A DNA stretch of 64,000 nt. Source: Novosphingobium sp. NDB2Meth1. GTDB lineage: Bacteria > Pseudomonadota > Alphaproteobacteria > Sphingomonadales > Sphingomonadaceae. Where the stretch lies: assembly GCF_900117425.1 (NCBI RefSeq), contig NZ_FPEH01000012.1, positions 434,001-498,000 on the forward strand, in the 5' to 3' direction. Both the position numbers and the translations under genes were made by a program. The notes under the pieces are model-generated. The model did not search any database. It had not been told where the DNA came from and saw only the letters and a list, made by a program, of their open reading frames with translations. This document shows, in pieces, positions 27,274-36,279 of the stretch (positions are counted from its first letter, which is position 1; every line of letters starts with the position of its first letter).

Positions 27274-29361
27274 ATGATGGGGCATGGCGAGGTCGCGGCA
27301 CTAACTATGGATATAGGAGATCCTGGCGTTTCGAGAGGGTCGCGGTCCGCGCAGGCGGACTTGCGCGCGGCGCTGGATGTGGCGGCGGAACGTGTTGAAA
27401 CCGAACCCGAATTTGCACTTGCAGAAGCCGAACGCGCCTTGCGGGCGGTGCCGGGTTTGCCGCCCGCGCTGTTCGTTGCGGCGCAGGCGCTGCGGCGGCT
27501 TGGGCGGCCGGCGGAGGCCTCGGCGCGGCTTGCGCTGATCCCCGGCGGGGCGCGCCGACCGGCGATGGTGCTGTGGGAACAGGCGCAGGCGGCGAGCGCG
27601 GCAGGGCTCGCCGAGGCCGCGATCGACGCGCTGGAGGCGCTGACGCGGGTGCAGCCGGGCGTGGCGAGCGGGTGGTTCCTGCTGGCGAGCGAACTGCGCA
27701 AGGCAGGGCGCGCGGAGGATGCGTGGCGTGCGGACCTTTCCGCCGTCCATGCCGCCTCGCGCGATCCGGAATTGCTGCAGGCGGCGGCGGCGATCCATGA
27801 CGGCAAGTTGGACGAGGCCGAAGCCTTGCTCCGCGCGCGCGCGAAGCGGCTGCCGGATGATCCTGTCGGCACGCGGATGCTGGGCGAAGTCCACTGGCGG
27901 CGCGGCGACATGGCCGAGGCGCTGCGGCTTGTGGAGCGGGCGGTGGCGCTGGCGCCGGGCTTTGATCTGGCGCGGGATTTTTTGGTGCGACTGCTGCTGC
28001 AGGTGAACCGTTTGCCCGAGGCGCTGGGCCATGCCGAGATGCTGGCGCGCAGCCCGGTGGGTGGTTCGGCGGCGAAGCTGGTGCTGGCCTCGGTGCTCGT
28101 CCGGCTCGGCGATCAGGAGCGGGCGCGGGGCATCTATGAGGACTTGTTGAAAGAACAGCCCGACCAGCCGCTGCTGTGGCAGAACCTGGGCCATGTGCTC
28201 AAGACGCTGGGCGAGCAGGGCGAGGCAATCGCGGCCTACCGCGCGGCGGTGGAGCGCCGGCCGACGCTGGGGGAGGCGTGGTGGAGCCTTGCCAATCTCA
28301 AGACAGTGAAGCTGGGCGCCGAGGACGTGGCCGCTATGGAAGCGGCGCTGGCGGCGCTAGCGGGGGAGGCGGGGCGTGACGAGGATGTGTTCCATCTGCA
28401 TTTCTCGCTCGGCAAGGCTTACGAGGATGCGGGCGATGCCGCGCGGGCCTTTGCGCATTACGACAAGGGCAACCGGCTGCGGCGGACGCTGATCCGCTAT
28501 GATGCGGACCTCTTGAGCGCCGAGGCGGGGGCGGCGGCGGCGACGTTTTCCGCGCCGTTCATCGCGGCGATGGGGGAGGGCGGGTGCACGGCGCCGGACC
28601 CCATTTTCATCGTCGGCCTGCCGCGCTCGGGCTCCACGCTGGTCGAGCAGATCCTTTCGAGCCACAGCGCCATCGAAGGGACGATGGAGCTATCGGAAAT
28701 GATGACCATCGCCGCGCGCTTGCAATCGCGGGTGGACGAGGGCGAATTTGCCGATTTCGCGGCGATGGTGCGCTCGCTGACGGCGGGCGACCGGCTGCGG
28801 CTCGGCGAGGAATACATCGAGAAGACGCGGGTCCATCGCAAGACGGGGCGCCCGCGCTTTACCGACAAGATGCCCAACAACTGGCAGCATGTCGGGCTGA
28901 TCAAGCTGATCCTGCCGAATGCGAAGATCGTCGACGCGCGGCGGCATCCGATGTCGTGCTGCTTTTCGGGCTGGAAACAGCATTTCGCGCGGGGGCAGAC
29001 GTTTACCTACGATCTGACCGAGATCGGGCGGTACTACCGCGATTATGTGCGGCTGATGGCGCATTACGACGCGGCGGCGCCGGGGGCGGTGCACCGGGTG
29101 ATCTACGAGCGGATGGTGGCGGATCAGGAGGCGGAGACGCGGGCGCTGCTCGCTTATCTGGGGCTGCCGTTCGAGGAGAGTTGCCTAGAGTTCCACCGCA
29201 ACACCCGCGCGGTGCGCACCGCGAGTTCGGAGCAGGTGCGGCGGCCGATCTACACCGATGCAGTGGAGCACTGGAAGGCCTTCGCGCCGTGGCTCGGCCC
29301 TCTGGAGGAAGCGCTGGGGGATGTGGCGGTGTGTTATCCGGAGGTGCCGATGGGGTGGTGA
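27274..29361 (+). CDS. TPR-repeat sulfotransferase
   Basis: A 695-residue cytoplasmic protein. The first ~390 residues are tetratricopeptide repeats (for example LLWQNLGHVLKTLGEQGEAI and LHFSLGKAYEDAGDAARAFA). The C-terminal ~260 residues are a sulfotransferase domain with the 5'-phosphosulfate-binding loop IFIVGLPRSGSTLVEQIL. A further motif is KMPNNWQHVGLIKLILPNAK, with the 3'-phosphate-binding region RRHPMSCCFSGW. This architecture is frequent beside TonB receptors in sphingomonads. The acceptor is unknown. An ATG at 27307 (MDIGDPG) is an alternative start; the first eleven residues are not conserved in character. Confidence 0.85.
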   Translation: MMGHGEVAALTMDIGDPGVSRGSRSAQADLRAALDVAAERVETEPEFALAEAERALRAVPGLPPALFVAAQALRRLGRPAEASARLALIPGGARRPAMVLWEQAQAASAAGLAEAAIDALEALTRVQPGVASGWFLLASELRKAGRAEDAWRADLSAVHAASRDPELLQAAAAIHDGKLDEAEALLRARAKRLPDDPVGTRMLGEVHWRRGDMAEALRLVERAVALAPGFDLARDFLVRLLLQVNRLPEALGHAEMLARSPVGGSAAKLVLASVLVRLGDQERARGIYEDLLKEQPDQPLLWQNLGHVLKTLGEQGEAIAAYRAAVERRPTLGEAWWSLANLKTVKLGAEDVAAMEAALAALAGEAGRDEDVFHLHFSLGKAYEDAGDAARAFAHYDKGNRLRRTLIRYDADLLSAEAGAAAATFSAPFIAAMGEGGCTAPDPIFIVGLPRSGSTLVEQILSSHSAIEGTMELSEMMTIAARLQSRVDEGEFADFAAMVRSLTAGDRLRLGEEYIEKTRVHRKTGRPRFTDKMPNNWQHVGLIKLILPNAKIVDARRHPMSCCFSGWKQHFARGQTFTYDLTEIGRYYRDYVRLMAHYDAAAPGAVHRVIYERMVADQEAETRALLAYLGLPFEESCLEFHRNTRAVRTASSEQVRRPIYTDAVEHWKAFAPWLGPLEEALGDVAVCYPEVPMGW

Positions 29362-29569
29362 GGGGGGGTGGGACAATTCCGCCGATTGACGCTGCGATTG
29401 GGAACGTCCGGTTACGCTGACACCGGCCATTAGTAGATCTCCCTGTCGGCCGCGCCAGCCAGATGCAACAATGGTGATTAGCGGTGCGAACGATGAATGA
29501 CGCGGGCGCGATCTCATGGCAGAAAGATGCCTTCCCGCCGAGCGCGGACGGTTAGGGTAAAGGAATGGC

Positions 29570-30442
29570 ATGGCCGCGGGACCAAGCAACGACGAAATCA
29601 TGGCTGCGATCAATGATTCGGGCTATCTCTTAGAGCAGGAGGTCGCTACCCAGCTTGAGCAGCGCGGACTCTACGTGCGCACCAATGTCGCCTTCGAGGA
29701 CCCTGAGGAGAGCAAGTCGCGCGAAATCGACGTCGTCGCGGTGAAGCGCACCTCGTTCGACGAGGTGGCCAAGCTTGCCGCTTTTGTCGAGCTTCTGGTT
29801 GAGTGCAAGAACAGCGCGAACCCATTCGTGTTCATCGCCCGGCCAAAGAACGCAGCGGACCGCCACCATTCCCCTGAGGAGTTCCTATTTCCCTACCGTT
29901 ACGAGATGAAGAAAGAACTCGGGCCCGGCAAAGGCATGACCCGCCAGGTCAGTGCATTCCACCATCTCGGCTTCGACCAAGTGTTCGAAGCGCACGTGCG
30001 CCCATGGAAGGCGGTGCAGTTCTGCCGGATCGACCGCAAGGGTAGTGGCTGGCATGCCAATCACGGCGGTCTATACGATGCAATCTTCTATCCGATGGCA
30101 AAGGCGCTAAATGCGCGGCGTAAGGCGGTGCCGCAGTCTTCGCGCCCGGATGAGTGGCGCTACACTTGGCTATTCTTCCCGCTGGTCGTGACCTCGGGCG
30201 ATCTGTTCCTCATCGATGCCACGGCCGAACAGCCCTCCCCGATCTCTGTCGACCACGTCTCGTTCCAGCGCGAGCTCAAATCCGGCAAACTGTCAGGATC
30301 GTTCATGGTGACGTTCGTGCGGCAGCAGGCCTTAGAAAGCTTCCTCGCGGATGTGGTCGATCCCCTCGCGGCCTTGTCCGCAGACCTAATCGAGCAGCGC
30401 CAGGACTTCCTGAAGACAACCACGCTGCCTTGGGCCGATTGA
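29570..30442 (+). CDS. PD-(D/E)XK nuclease-like protein of unknown role
   Basis: A 290-residue protein starting at the ATG preceded by AAAGG with six-base spacing. Residues ~20-80 fit a PD-(D/E)XK core: a helix with E22/E24 (LLEQEVATQLEQRG), D54 in REIDVVAV, and E78-x-K80 in ELLVECKNS. This is the pattern of Mrr-like and RecB-like restriction or repair nucleases. The remainder (residues 90-290) contains no domain I recognise. The region is AT-richer than its flanks. It is convergent with a TIR-like gene and separated from the preceding gene by 208 bases. A defence role is inference; no methyltransferase is adjacent. Confidence 0.65.
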   Translation: MAAGPSNDEIMAAINDSGYLLEQEVATQLEQRGLYVRTNVAFEDPEESKSREIDVVAVKRTSFDEVAKLAAFVELLVECKNSANPFVFIARPKNAADRHHSPEEFLFPYRYEMKKELGPGKGMTRQVSAFHHLGFDQVFEAHVRPWKAVQFCRIDRKGSGWHANHGGLYDAIFYPMAKALNARRKAVPQSSRPDEWRYTWLFFPLVVTSGDLFLIDATAEQPSPISVDHVSFQRELKSGKLSGSFMVTFVRQQALESFLADVVDPLAALSADLIEQRQDFLKTTTLPWAD

Positions 30443-30637
30443 CTTGACATGAATTTGATCTCGCTCATCCGCTTCAACGTGATCGCCGCCTATGCTCCCC
30501 AGTGTGTAGGTGGATCTTAGCCAAGCGCTTTGATGAATCGATCACTGCTGACAGCGGTGCGCCGAACGGCCCCTGTGCAAAAAACACCTCCAATTTAAGC
30601 GGCGGGGTGTCAGCAGCATTAGATTTGGTTGACGTAT

Positions 30638-31762
30638 TTAGCCTAGCAAACCCTCGCGCTCTAAGACCGACCTAACTTCCTCGAAACAGGCGCCAATGTT
30701 CCCAGCCGGAAAGCGAATTTGCCCCAACCCCTGAATGTTGCTGAATTCATTGCAGCCTTCTTCCAGTACCACAATCGCTTTAGTAAACCCGAGGCGTCCC
30801 TGAAATAGGCCGACCTCGTGAATAACATTCATCCGGGCCTGCATGCCGCCCTCCGCAGTTTCGTCCTCCGCCGTCATAATCATGAACGCAACGGCGGCGG
30901 ATTCCAGCATCTCCACCAACCGGGCCTGATTGGTGACGCCAGCCACCGGTACCCGGTTGAATTCGTCCCACGGGAGTTGCAAGCGATCCTGGATGAAGTC
31001 TTTGAGCTCTCGCCATAGCGGTGATCTACCGTGTCCAATGAAGACGCTCGTTCCTATACGAGCGTCGCGCACTTCTTGGCGTGACTTTCGCTGTACGTGA
31101 GACGCAGCTTGTCGGGCTATTTTGGCAGCAGCCGCACATACAACGAATGACTGGCGAATAGATTGGCTTTCGGCCTTTATTATCATGTGTGGCGGAACTT
31201 GCATCCCTTGGCCGAGCACTATGGTATCTCGGGTCATTTTCTGGCCCTTAGGACACCAATGATCCAAAATTTCACTTGGAGTAAGCAGTTGCAAATCCTC
31301 AAGGTCGGTGAGGAGCTTGGACAAGTACGTGTCGTGACCACCGGTGTTTTCCGTCAGCAGTATTGACCGCATTTCAGAGGTGCATTCCTGAAAAAGTTCC
31401 CCAGCGAGCTCAGAGCGTGCCGCAACGGCAGCCAAGTCTGGGTTTCCGGCCTGGGTTCGTATGTGATCTAGGATGGCTTCGCTCTGAAATTCGCGCCACT
31501 CGCCAACGCTGCCCAGAGAGGTAAATGACATGTCCATGAGGCCCCATTCCTGGCTGAAATGCGCACCGGGCGGGGGAGCCTTTAAGCCAGCGTAGTAGAC
31601 CCTCGCATGATATCCCAGCCAAGAGCCTGAGAATGCCCGCCCAACAGCAACAGCGCATTCATCCAGCCGCTCAAGCGCTGGCCCTGCCGCCTCAAGATCA
31701 GGAGAGCGGCTGGCCTCATCCAATCGATCAGAAAGGGCGAAAAGCTCCTGGGCCGCCGTCAT
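30638..31762 (-). CDS. TIR-like nucleotide-binding domain protein (possible defence effector)
   Basis: 374 residues from the ATG at 31762, chosen because TTGGAG lies seven bases upstream; a GTG at 31780 would add six residues. The C-terminal domain (residues ~239-360) resembles the TIR-like domain of Cap12/PCTIR-type effectors: SVFIGHGRSPLWRELKDFI, the acidic MTAEDET loop, and NVIHEVGLFQGRLG with E316 as the likely catalytic glutamate. The N-terminal ~225 residues are mainly helical and match nothing I know; they may sense a signal or partner. TIR-like effectors degrade NAD+ in anti-phage systems (family knowledge). No cyclase gene is adjacent. The gene is clearly less GC-rich than its surroundings. 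Confidence 0.75.
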   Translation of the reverse strand: MTAAQELFALSDRLDEASRSPDLEAAGPALERLDECAVAVGRAFSGSWLGYHARVYYAGLKAPPPGAHFSQEWGLMDMSFTSLGSVGEWREFQSEAILDHIRTQAGNPDLAAVAARSELAGELFQECTSEMRSILLTENTGGHDTYLSKLLTDLEDLQLLTPSEILDHWCPKGQKMTRDTIVLGQGMQVPPHMIIKAESQSIRQSFVVCAAAAKIARQAASHVQRKSRQEVRDARIGTSVFIGHGRSPLWRELKDFIQDRLQLPWDEFNRVPVAGVTNQARLVEMLESAAVAFMIMTAEDETAEGGMQARMNVIHEVGLFQGRLGFTKAIVVLEEGCNEFSNIQGLGQIRFPAGNIGACFEEVRSVLEREGLLG

Positions 31763-32131
31763 GCTTGCACTCCAATCCACGTTCGAACAAATGCAGTCAG
31801 TTCAATGGGCCAAATACGTACCCCTTGTCGTTGAATAATCTGCGAAGTGAAAAGCGCCAAGGCAGTCTTCTAAAATCACCGCTTCACCACTAGGCGATCG
31901 AAGGAAATGACAAGCAAAGTCGCAGGCGATCGGCCAGGCCGATGAACCGACAGAGTGATGATTCGAAGGCAGCTTTCGAAAAATATATCAGGTGATAGTA
32001 AGGGCAACAATTCAGCAACCCGCCAGACAGCCTGATGCAGGCTGAAAGACCGCTCTTGTCAGATTGCGACGTTGGGGCCGCCACCGGCGAACGACGCATT
32101 CTGGTCGACAGCGGCCGCCCCCCCAATCCCC
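31763..32131. other. AT-rich gap upstream of the TIR-like gene
   Basis: 369 bases with noticeably lower GC than the window as a whole. No gene, tRNA or known repeat was seen. It should contain the promoter of the TIR-like gene and the right edge of the putative acquired patch that begins near 29.36 kb. Confidence 0.45.
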
Positions 32132-34138
32132 CTACCGAAACGCCACCTTCACCCCGCCCCAGATCGTGCGTGGGGTGCCGAGGTCGATCGAGCCGCCGGA
32201 ATTGCGGGTCACCACCAGTTCGCCCGACAGGTTCTCGCCGCGCAGGACGAGGCTGAAGGGGCCGATGATGTGCATTTCGGCGTAGGCGTCGAGCGTGGTG
32301 GCGGGGGGGAGGATGTCGGTTTCGAGGTCGTCCTCATATTGCGCGCCGGTGTGGCGCAGGGTGAGGGCGAGGGTGGTGCGGGGCGTGGGGCGCCAGGCGG
32401 CGGTGGCGCTGGCGGCGTAACGCGGGGTCTGGGCGGGGCGCTTGCCGTCTAGCGCGGTGCCGGGGGCTTCGACCTTGGCGTCGGTATAGGCGAAGGAGCC
32501 GCTGAGCGAGAAGGCGCCCAGCTTGGCTTCGGCGCCGAGTTCGATGCCCCTGGCGTGGACGGCATCGACATTCTGCCGCTGGCGCAGGTTGGGCGCGATG
32601 GTGACGTTGGCGATGGCGTGGCGCACCTTGTTGTCGAAGGCGGTGGCCGAGACGCTGAGGCCCGGCGCGGGGCGCCAGTCGATCCCGCCTTCGAAGCCGC
32701 GCAGGCGTTCGTTCTCCAGCGCGGGATTGGCGCGGGTTACGATGGGGAAGACGGTGAACGAGCGGTAGAGTTCGTTGAGCGTGGGCTGGCGGAGGCCGGA
32801 ATAGGCCGATCCGCGCAGCGAGACGCCGCCGCCGAGCGCCACCACCGCGCCGCCGCGGAAGCTGCCGGTCCAGCCTGCGCGGTCGGGATAGAGCGTGGTC
32901 GTGGTCGTGCCGCCGCGGGGCGTCTGTTCGAACAGGCCGCTGCGGTTGGACCAGCGGTCGGCGCGGGCGCCGGCGGTGAGGATCACCGGGCCGAGCGTCC
33001 AGTCGTCCTCGATGAACAGGCCGAGATCGCGGTTGGTGCCGCCGGCGCGGCGCTGGCCCGAGATGCGGCCGGCGGTGTAGACGTCTTCCTGCGTTTGCCC
33101 TTCGGCATAGCGCCAGTCGGCGCCGAAGCGCAGGACGTGGGCCTTGCCGAGGGGCGGGCGCAGTTCGAGCTTGCCGCCGATGCCGGTGGAGGGCGTGGCG
33201 CGCTGGTCGAGCGTGGGGAGAAAGGTGCGCGCGCTGATCACGACGTTGTTGAAATCGCGGCTCTGGACATAGGCCAGTGCATCGAACTGCCACGCGCCGC
33301 GGCCGACGAGGCGGAGGCTGGCGTCCTGCCCGCTGGCGGCGGTCTCGGCACCGGCAAAGCGCAAGGTGCGGGCATCGTTGAAGGCGGCGACGCGGGCCTG
33401 CAGTTCGATGTCGCTGGTGAGCGGGGCGACGGCGCGCAACGACGCGGACCAGCTTTCATAGCGGGCGCGGACGCTGGCGGGGACGCGCTGGTCGGCGGGG
33501 GTGGTCCAGAAGCCCTGTCCGCGGTCCCAGCGGCCAGAGGCGACGAGATAGCCCGCGCCGAGCCTGGGGGCGAGGGTGGCGGAGAGTTCGGTCTCGCCGC
33601 GATCATCGACGAGGGCGCGGCCGTTCAGCAAGCCGAGCTGATCGGGGCCGGCGCTGGTGAGGTCGATCGTGCCCGCGACCGCGCCCGCTCCGAACGCGCC
33701 CGAGCCGCCGCCGCGCGTGACGCGGGCGGATGCGAGGCGTTCGGGCGCGAGGGCGGAGAGCGGGACATAGCCGAAGAAGGGATCGGCCATCGGCACGCCG
33801 TCGAGCAGCAGCACGGTGCGGCTCGTGGCATTGCCCCCGAGCGAGCGCAGGGTGATGCCTTGGGCGGAGGGGTTGGAGGCGCGGCTGTCCGAGCGGCGGA
33901 ACTGCTGGAAGCCGGCGGCGGCGGAGAGCGCATCTTCGAGGCGGCCCGAGGCGGCGACGGCGAGGCGGTCCGCGTCGATATCCTGCACGTCGTAAGCCAC
34001 GGCAGCGGGGGCGGCATCGAGGCCGCGTCCGGTGACGACGATCTGGTCCGGCGCGGCTTCGTCGGCGCGGGCGAGCGAAGGCAGGGAAGCACCGGCGAGC
34101 AAGGCGATCAGGGCGGTTTGGCGAAGACGGCGGTGCAC
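32132..34138 (-). CDS. TonB-dependent receptor (short, BtuB/FepA-like)
   Basis: 668 residues from a GTG at 34138 (VHRRLRQTALIALLAGASLP), which gives a proper signal peptide; the frame stays open further upstream but with non-signal sequence. The Ton box is DQIVVTGRGLDA, the plug contains TVLLLDGVPMADPFFG and GGGSGAFGAGAVAGTIDL, and the barrel ends in TIWGGVKVAFR. The length is close to vitamin B12 or catecholate receptors. I looked for a cobalamin riboswitch in the leader and did not find one, so the ligand stays open. It is divergent to a DUF1223 gene. Confidence 0.88.
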   Translation of the reverse strand: MHRRLRQTALIALLAGASLPSLARADEAAPDQIVVTGRGLDAAPAAVAYDVQDIDADRLAVAASGRLEDALSAAAGFQQFRRSDSRASNPSAQGITLRSLGGNATSRTVLLLDGVPMADPFFGYVPLSALAPERLASARVTRGGGSGAFGAGAVAGTIDLTSAGPDQLGLLNGRALVDDRGETELSATLAPRLGAGYLVASGRWDRGQGFWTTPADQRVPASVRARYESWSASLRAVAPLTSDIELQARVAAFNDARTLRFAGAETAASGQDASLRLVGRGAWQFDALAYVQSRDFNNVVISARTFLPTLDQRATPSTGIGGKLELRPPLGKAHVLRFGADWRYAEGQTQEDVYTAGRISGQRRAGGTNRDLGLFIEDDWTLGPVILTAGARADRWSNRSGLFEQTPRGGTTTTTLYPDRAGWTGSFRGGAVVALGGGVSLRGSAYSGLRQPTLNELYRSFTVFPIVTRANPALENERLRGFEGGIDWRPAPGLSVSATAFDNKVRHAIANVTIAPNLRQRQNVDAVHARGIELGAEAKLGAFSLSGSFAYTDAKVEAPGTALDGKRPAQTPRYAASATAAWRPTPRTTLALTLRHTGAQYEDDLETDILPPATTLDAYAEMHIIGPFSLVLRGENLSGELVVTRNSGGSIDLGTPRTIWGGVKVAFR

Positions 34139-34286
34139 GGTGCGATTGGCTTTCGTTCGGATAGGGCGGGGCTGGCCGTTGCCGCGGCGTGCCCCCCTGT
34201 CAAGGGGGCGGCCGGGCAGGCGTTGTAACCGGTGAAAGGCGGCGCGCGAACTGGCTGGCGTACCAAAGCACCAAGAAAGCCCTTCG

Positions 34287-35060
34287 ATGTCGCGCTCGCC
34301 TTCTTCCCTCCGCCGCCTTGCGGCGATTGCCCTGCCGCTGGGCCTTGCCGGTTCGGCGCTGCTGGCCGGCCAATTCATGACCATTGACGCCCAGGCCAAT
34401 GCCGCGGCGGCGCCGCGCGCGGTTGCCGCCGCGACGCCCGCCGCGCCGGTGCTGGTCGAGCTGTACCAGAGCGAGGGCTGCTCCAGCTGCCCGCCCGCCG
34501 AGGCCTATCTCAACGGCATTGCGGGGCGCGCCAATGTGATCCCGCTCGCGTTCGAGGTGACTTACTGGGATTACCTGGGCTGGAAGGACAAGTTCGCCAG
34601 CCCCGCCTATACCCAGCGCCAGCGCGATTTCGCGGCGCGTTCGGCAAGCCACGAAGTCGCCACGCCGCAGTTCTGGATCAATGGTTCGCAAACTGTTGTC
34701 GGCGCCAATCCGCGCGGGGTGGAAGCGGCGATTGCTGCGGCGCGTTCGTCGGCGCCGGTGCCGAGCGTGGGTGCGGACAGCGTTTCGATCGGCAAGGGCG
34801 CGGCGCCTGCCCGCCCGGCCGATGTGTGGCTGGTCCGCTATGATCCGCGCACGATCGATGTGCCGATCAAGGCGGGCGAGAACGGCGGGCGCACCTTGCC
34901 GCACAAGAATCTGGTGCGCGAGCTGACCAAGCTCGGCACGTGGAACGGCGGCGCGGCGCGCTTCGCCTATGCGCCCGCGAGCGGGGGCTTGCGCAATGCG
35001 GTGTTCCTGCAGGACGGCCGCGGCGGCGCGGTGCTGAGCGCGGGGACCGACGCGCGGTAG
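34287..35060 (+). CDS. DUF1223 family thioredoxin-like secreted protein
   Basis: A 257-residue protein with an N-terminal signal or anchor (LRRLAAIALPLGLAGSALLAG). The DUF1223 core starts VLVELYQSEGCSSCPPAEAYLN with a CSSC redox-type pair at C65 and C68, and continues with FEVTYWDYLGWKDKFA and TPQFWINGSQTVVG. The family has a thioredoxin-like fold and no established function. It lies divergent to the TonB receptor, separated by 148 bases that probably hold both promoters. Confidence 0.85.
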   Translation: MSRSPSSLRRLAAIALPLGLAGSALLAGQFMTIDAQANAAAAPRAVAAATPAAPVLVELYQSEGCSSCPPAEAYLNGIAGRANVIPLAFEVTYWDYLGWKDKFASPAYTQRQRDFAARSASHEVATPQFWINGSQTVVGANPRGVEAAIAAARSSAPVPSVGADSVSIGKGAAPARPADVWLVRYDPRTIDVPIKAGENGGRTLPHKNLVRELTKLGTWNGGAARFAYAPASGGLRNAVFLQDGRGGAVLSAGTDAR

Positions 35061-35157
35061 GGTCGCCAAGCCTCGCTACTGATAGGCCAAGGAATTGTGC
35101 CTGCCCGAGGCCGGGCGGCTGAGGCAGGTTCATGCCTTGACCGCAGCGAGGCAGGCC

Positions 35158-36279
35158 ATGATCGATCTTCCCCAGACCCTTCCGCCAATCGGGATCGGCG
35201 AGGAGGCGGCCCTTGCGCTGCTTGGCGGGGCAGCGATGGACCGCCGTGCCGATCTTGCCGCGCCCGATGTGCTGGCGCATATGGATCCGCCCTCGGCGGA
35301 GGTCGCGGCGCGGATGGCCTACCTCGTCGCGCAGGCGAACCAGAACCTGCTGCACCCGGCGACAAGCCCGTTCGCGACGCAGGCCGAAGCGCTGGTGCTG
35401 GGCTGGATCGTGCCGACCTACGGCATGGCGTGGGGCCAGTTCTGCAGCGGATCGACGCTGGCCAATCTCACCGCGCTGTGGGCGGCGCGCGAGGCCGGTG
35501 CGCGAAAGGTCGTCGCGTCGGCGGAAGCGCATATCTCGGTGCCCAAGGCGGCGCGCATTCTGGGCATGGACTACCACGCGGTGCCGGTGGGCGAAGAGGG
35601 CAAGCTGATCCGGGACGCGCTGCCGGATCTCGCGGATGCCGCGCTTGTGCTCACCGCCGGAACCACGGGGCGCGGCGCGATCGACGAGCTCTCGCCGCTG
35701 CCGGCCAAATGGCTGCATGTCGATGCCGCGTGGGCGGGTCCCTTGCAGTTCACAAAGTACCGCGACCGGCTCGCCGGGATCGCGGCGGCGGACAGCATCG
35801 CGATCTCCGCGCACAAGTGGTTCTTCCAGCCCAAGGGCGCGGCGCTGGCGCTGTTTCGCAATGTCGATGCAAAGGCATTGATCACGTTCACTTCGTCCTA
35901 CCTCGCCCGGCCGAACAGCGGGGTGGAGGGGACGCGCAGCGCGGCGGCGCTGCCACTGCTGGCGACGCTGCTCGCGTGGGGGCAGGCGGGGCTTGCCGAG
36001 CGGATCGAGCGCTGCATGGCAATCGCGGAGGACCTGGCGCAGCGTCTGGACGCCGATCCGCGCACCGAAGTGAAGCAGGCGCCGGAGAGCGGCGTGCTCA
36101 ACTGGCGGCCTGTTCAGGCGGATCCGGCGGCCGTCATCGCCGCGCTGGAGGGCACGAGTTCGGCCTTCACGATCGGCGAAGGCCTCTGGGTGCGGCAGGT
36201 CGCGGCCAATCCCCACGCCGAGGTCGATGCGATCTGGTCGCGCATCGACGCGGCGCTGGCTATGGGGACTGCGCCATGA
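35158..36279 (+). CDS. PLP-dependent group II amino acid decarboxylase family protein
   Basis: 373 residues from the ATG at 35158 (MIDLPQTLPPIG). Typical sites of the fold-type I decarboxylases are H125 (AEAHISVPKAA, which stacks on the PLP ring), D189 (HVDAAWAGP, pyridine nitrogen contact) and the Schiff-base lysine K220 (ISAHKWFFQPKG). The protein is ~100 residues shorter than classical aromatic or glutamate decarboxylases, as in compact bacterial members. The substrate is not assignable. It overlaps the downstream GNAT gene by four bases (ATGA), so the two probably work or are at least expressed together. Confidence 0.85.
   Translation: MIDLPQTLPPIGIGEEAALALLGGAAMDRRADLAAPDVLAHMDPPSAEVAARMAYLVAQANQNLLHPATSPFATQAEALVLGWIVPTYGMAWGQFCSGSTLANLTALWAAREAGARKVVASAEAHISVPKAARILGMDYHAVPVGEEGKLIRDALPDLADAALVLTAGTTGRGAIDELSPLPAKWLHVDAAWAGPLQFTKYRDRLAGIAAADSIAISAHKWFFQPKGAALALFRNVDAKALITFTSSYLARPNSGVEGTRSAAALPLLATLLAWGQAGLAERIERCMAIAEDLAQRLDADPRTEVKQAPESGVLNWRPVQADPAAVIAALEGTSSAFTIGEGLWVRQVAANPHAEVDAIWSRIDAALAMGTAP

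Noticed and set aside
31781..32131. tRNA gene as an integration site for the island
   Set aside because: No sequence with a proper T-arm (GGTTCRANYCC) and acceptor pairing was found on either strand.
32132..34286. Cobalamin riboswitch before the BtuB-sized TonB receptor
   Set aside because: The leader between 34139 and 34286, read on the minus strand, lacks the B12 box and the GCCACTG and GGGAAGG blocks of that riboswitch, so no call was made.
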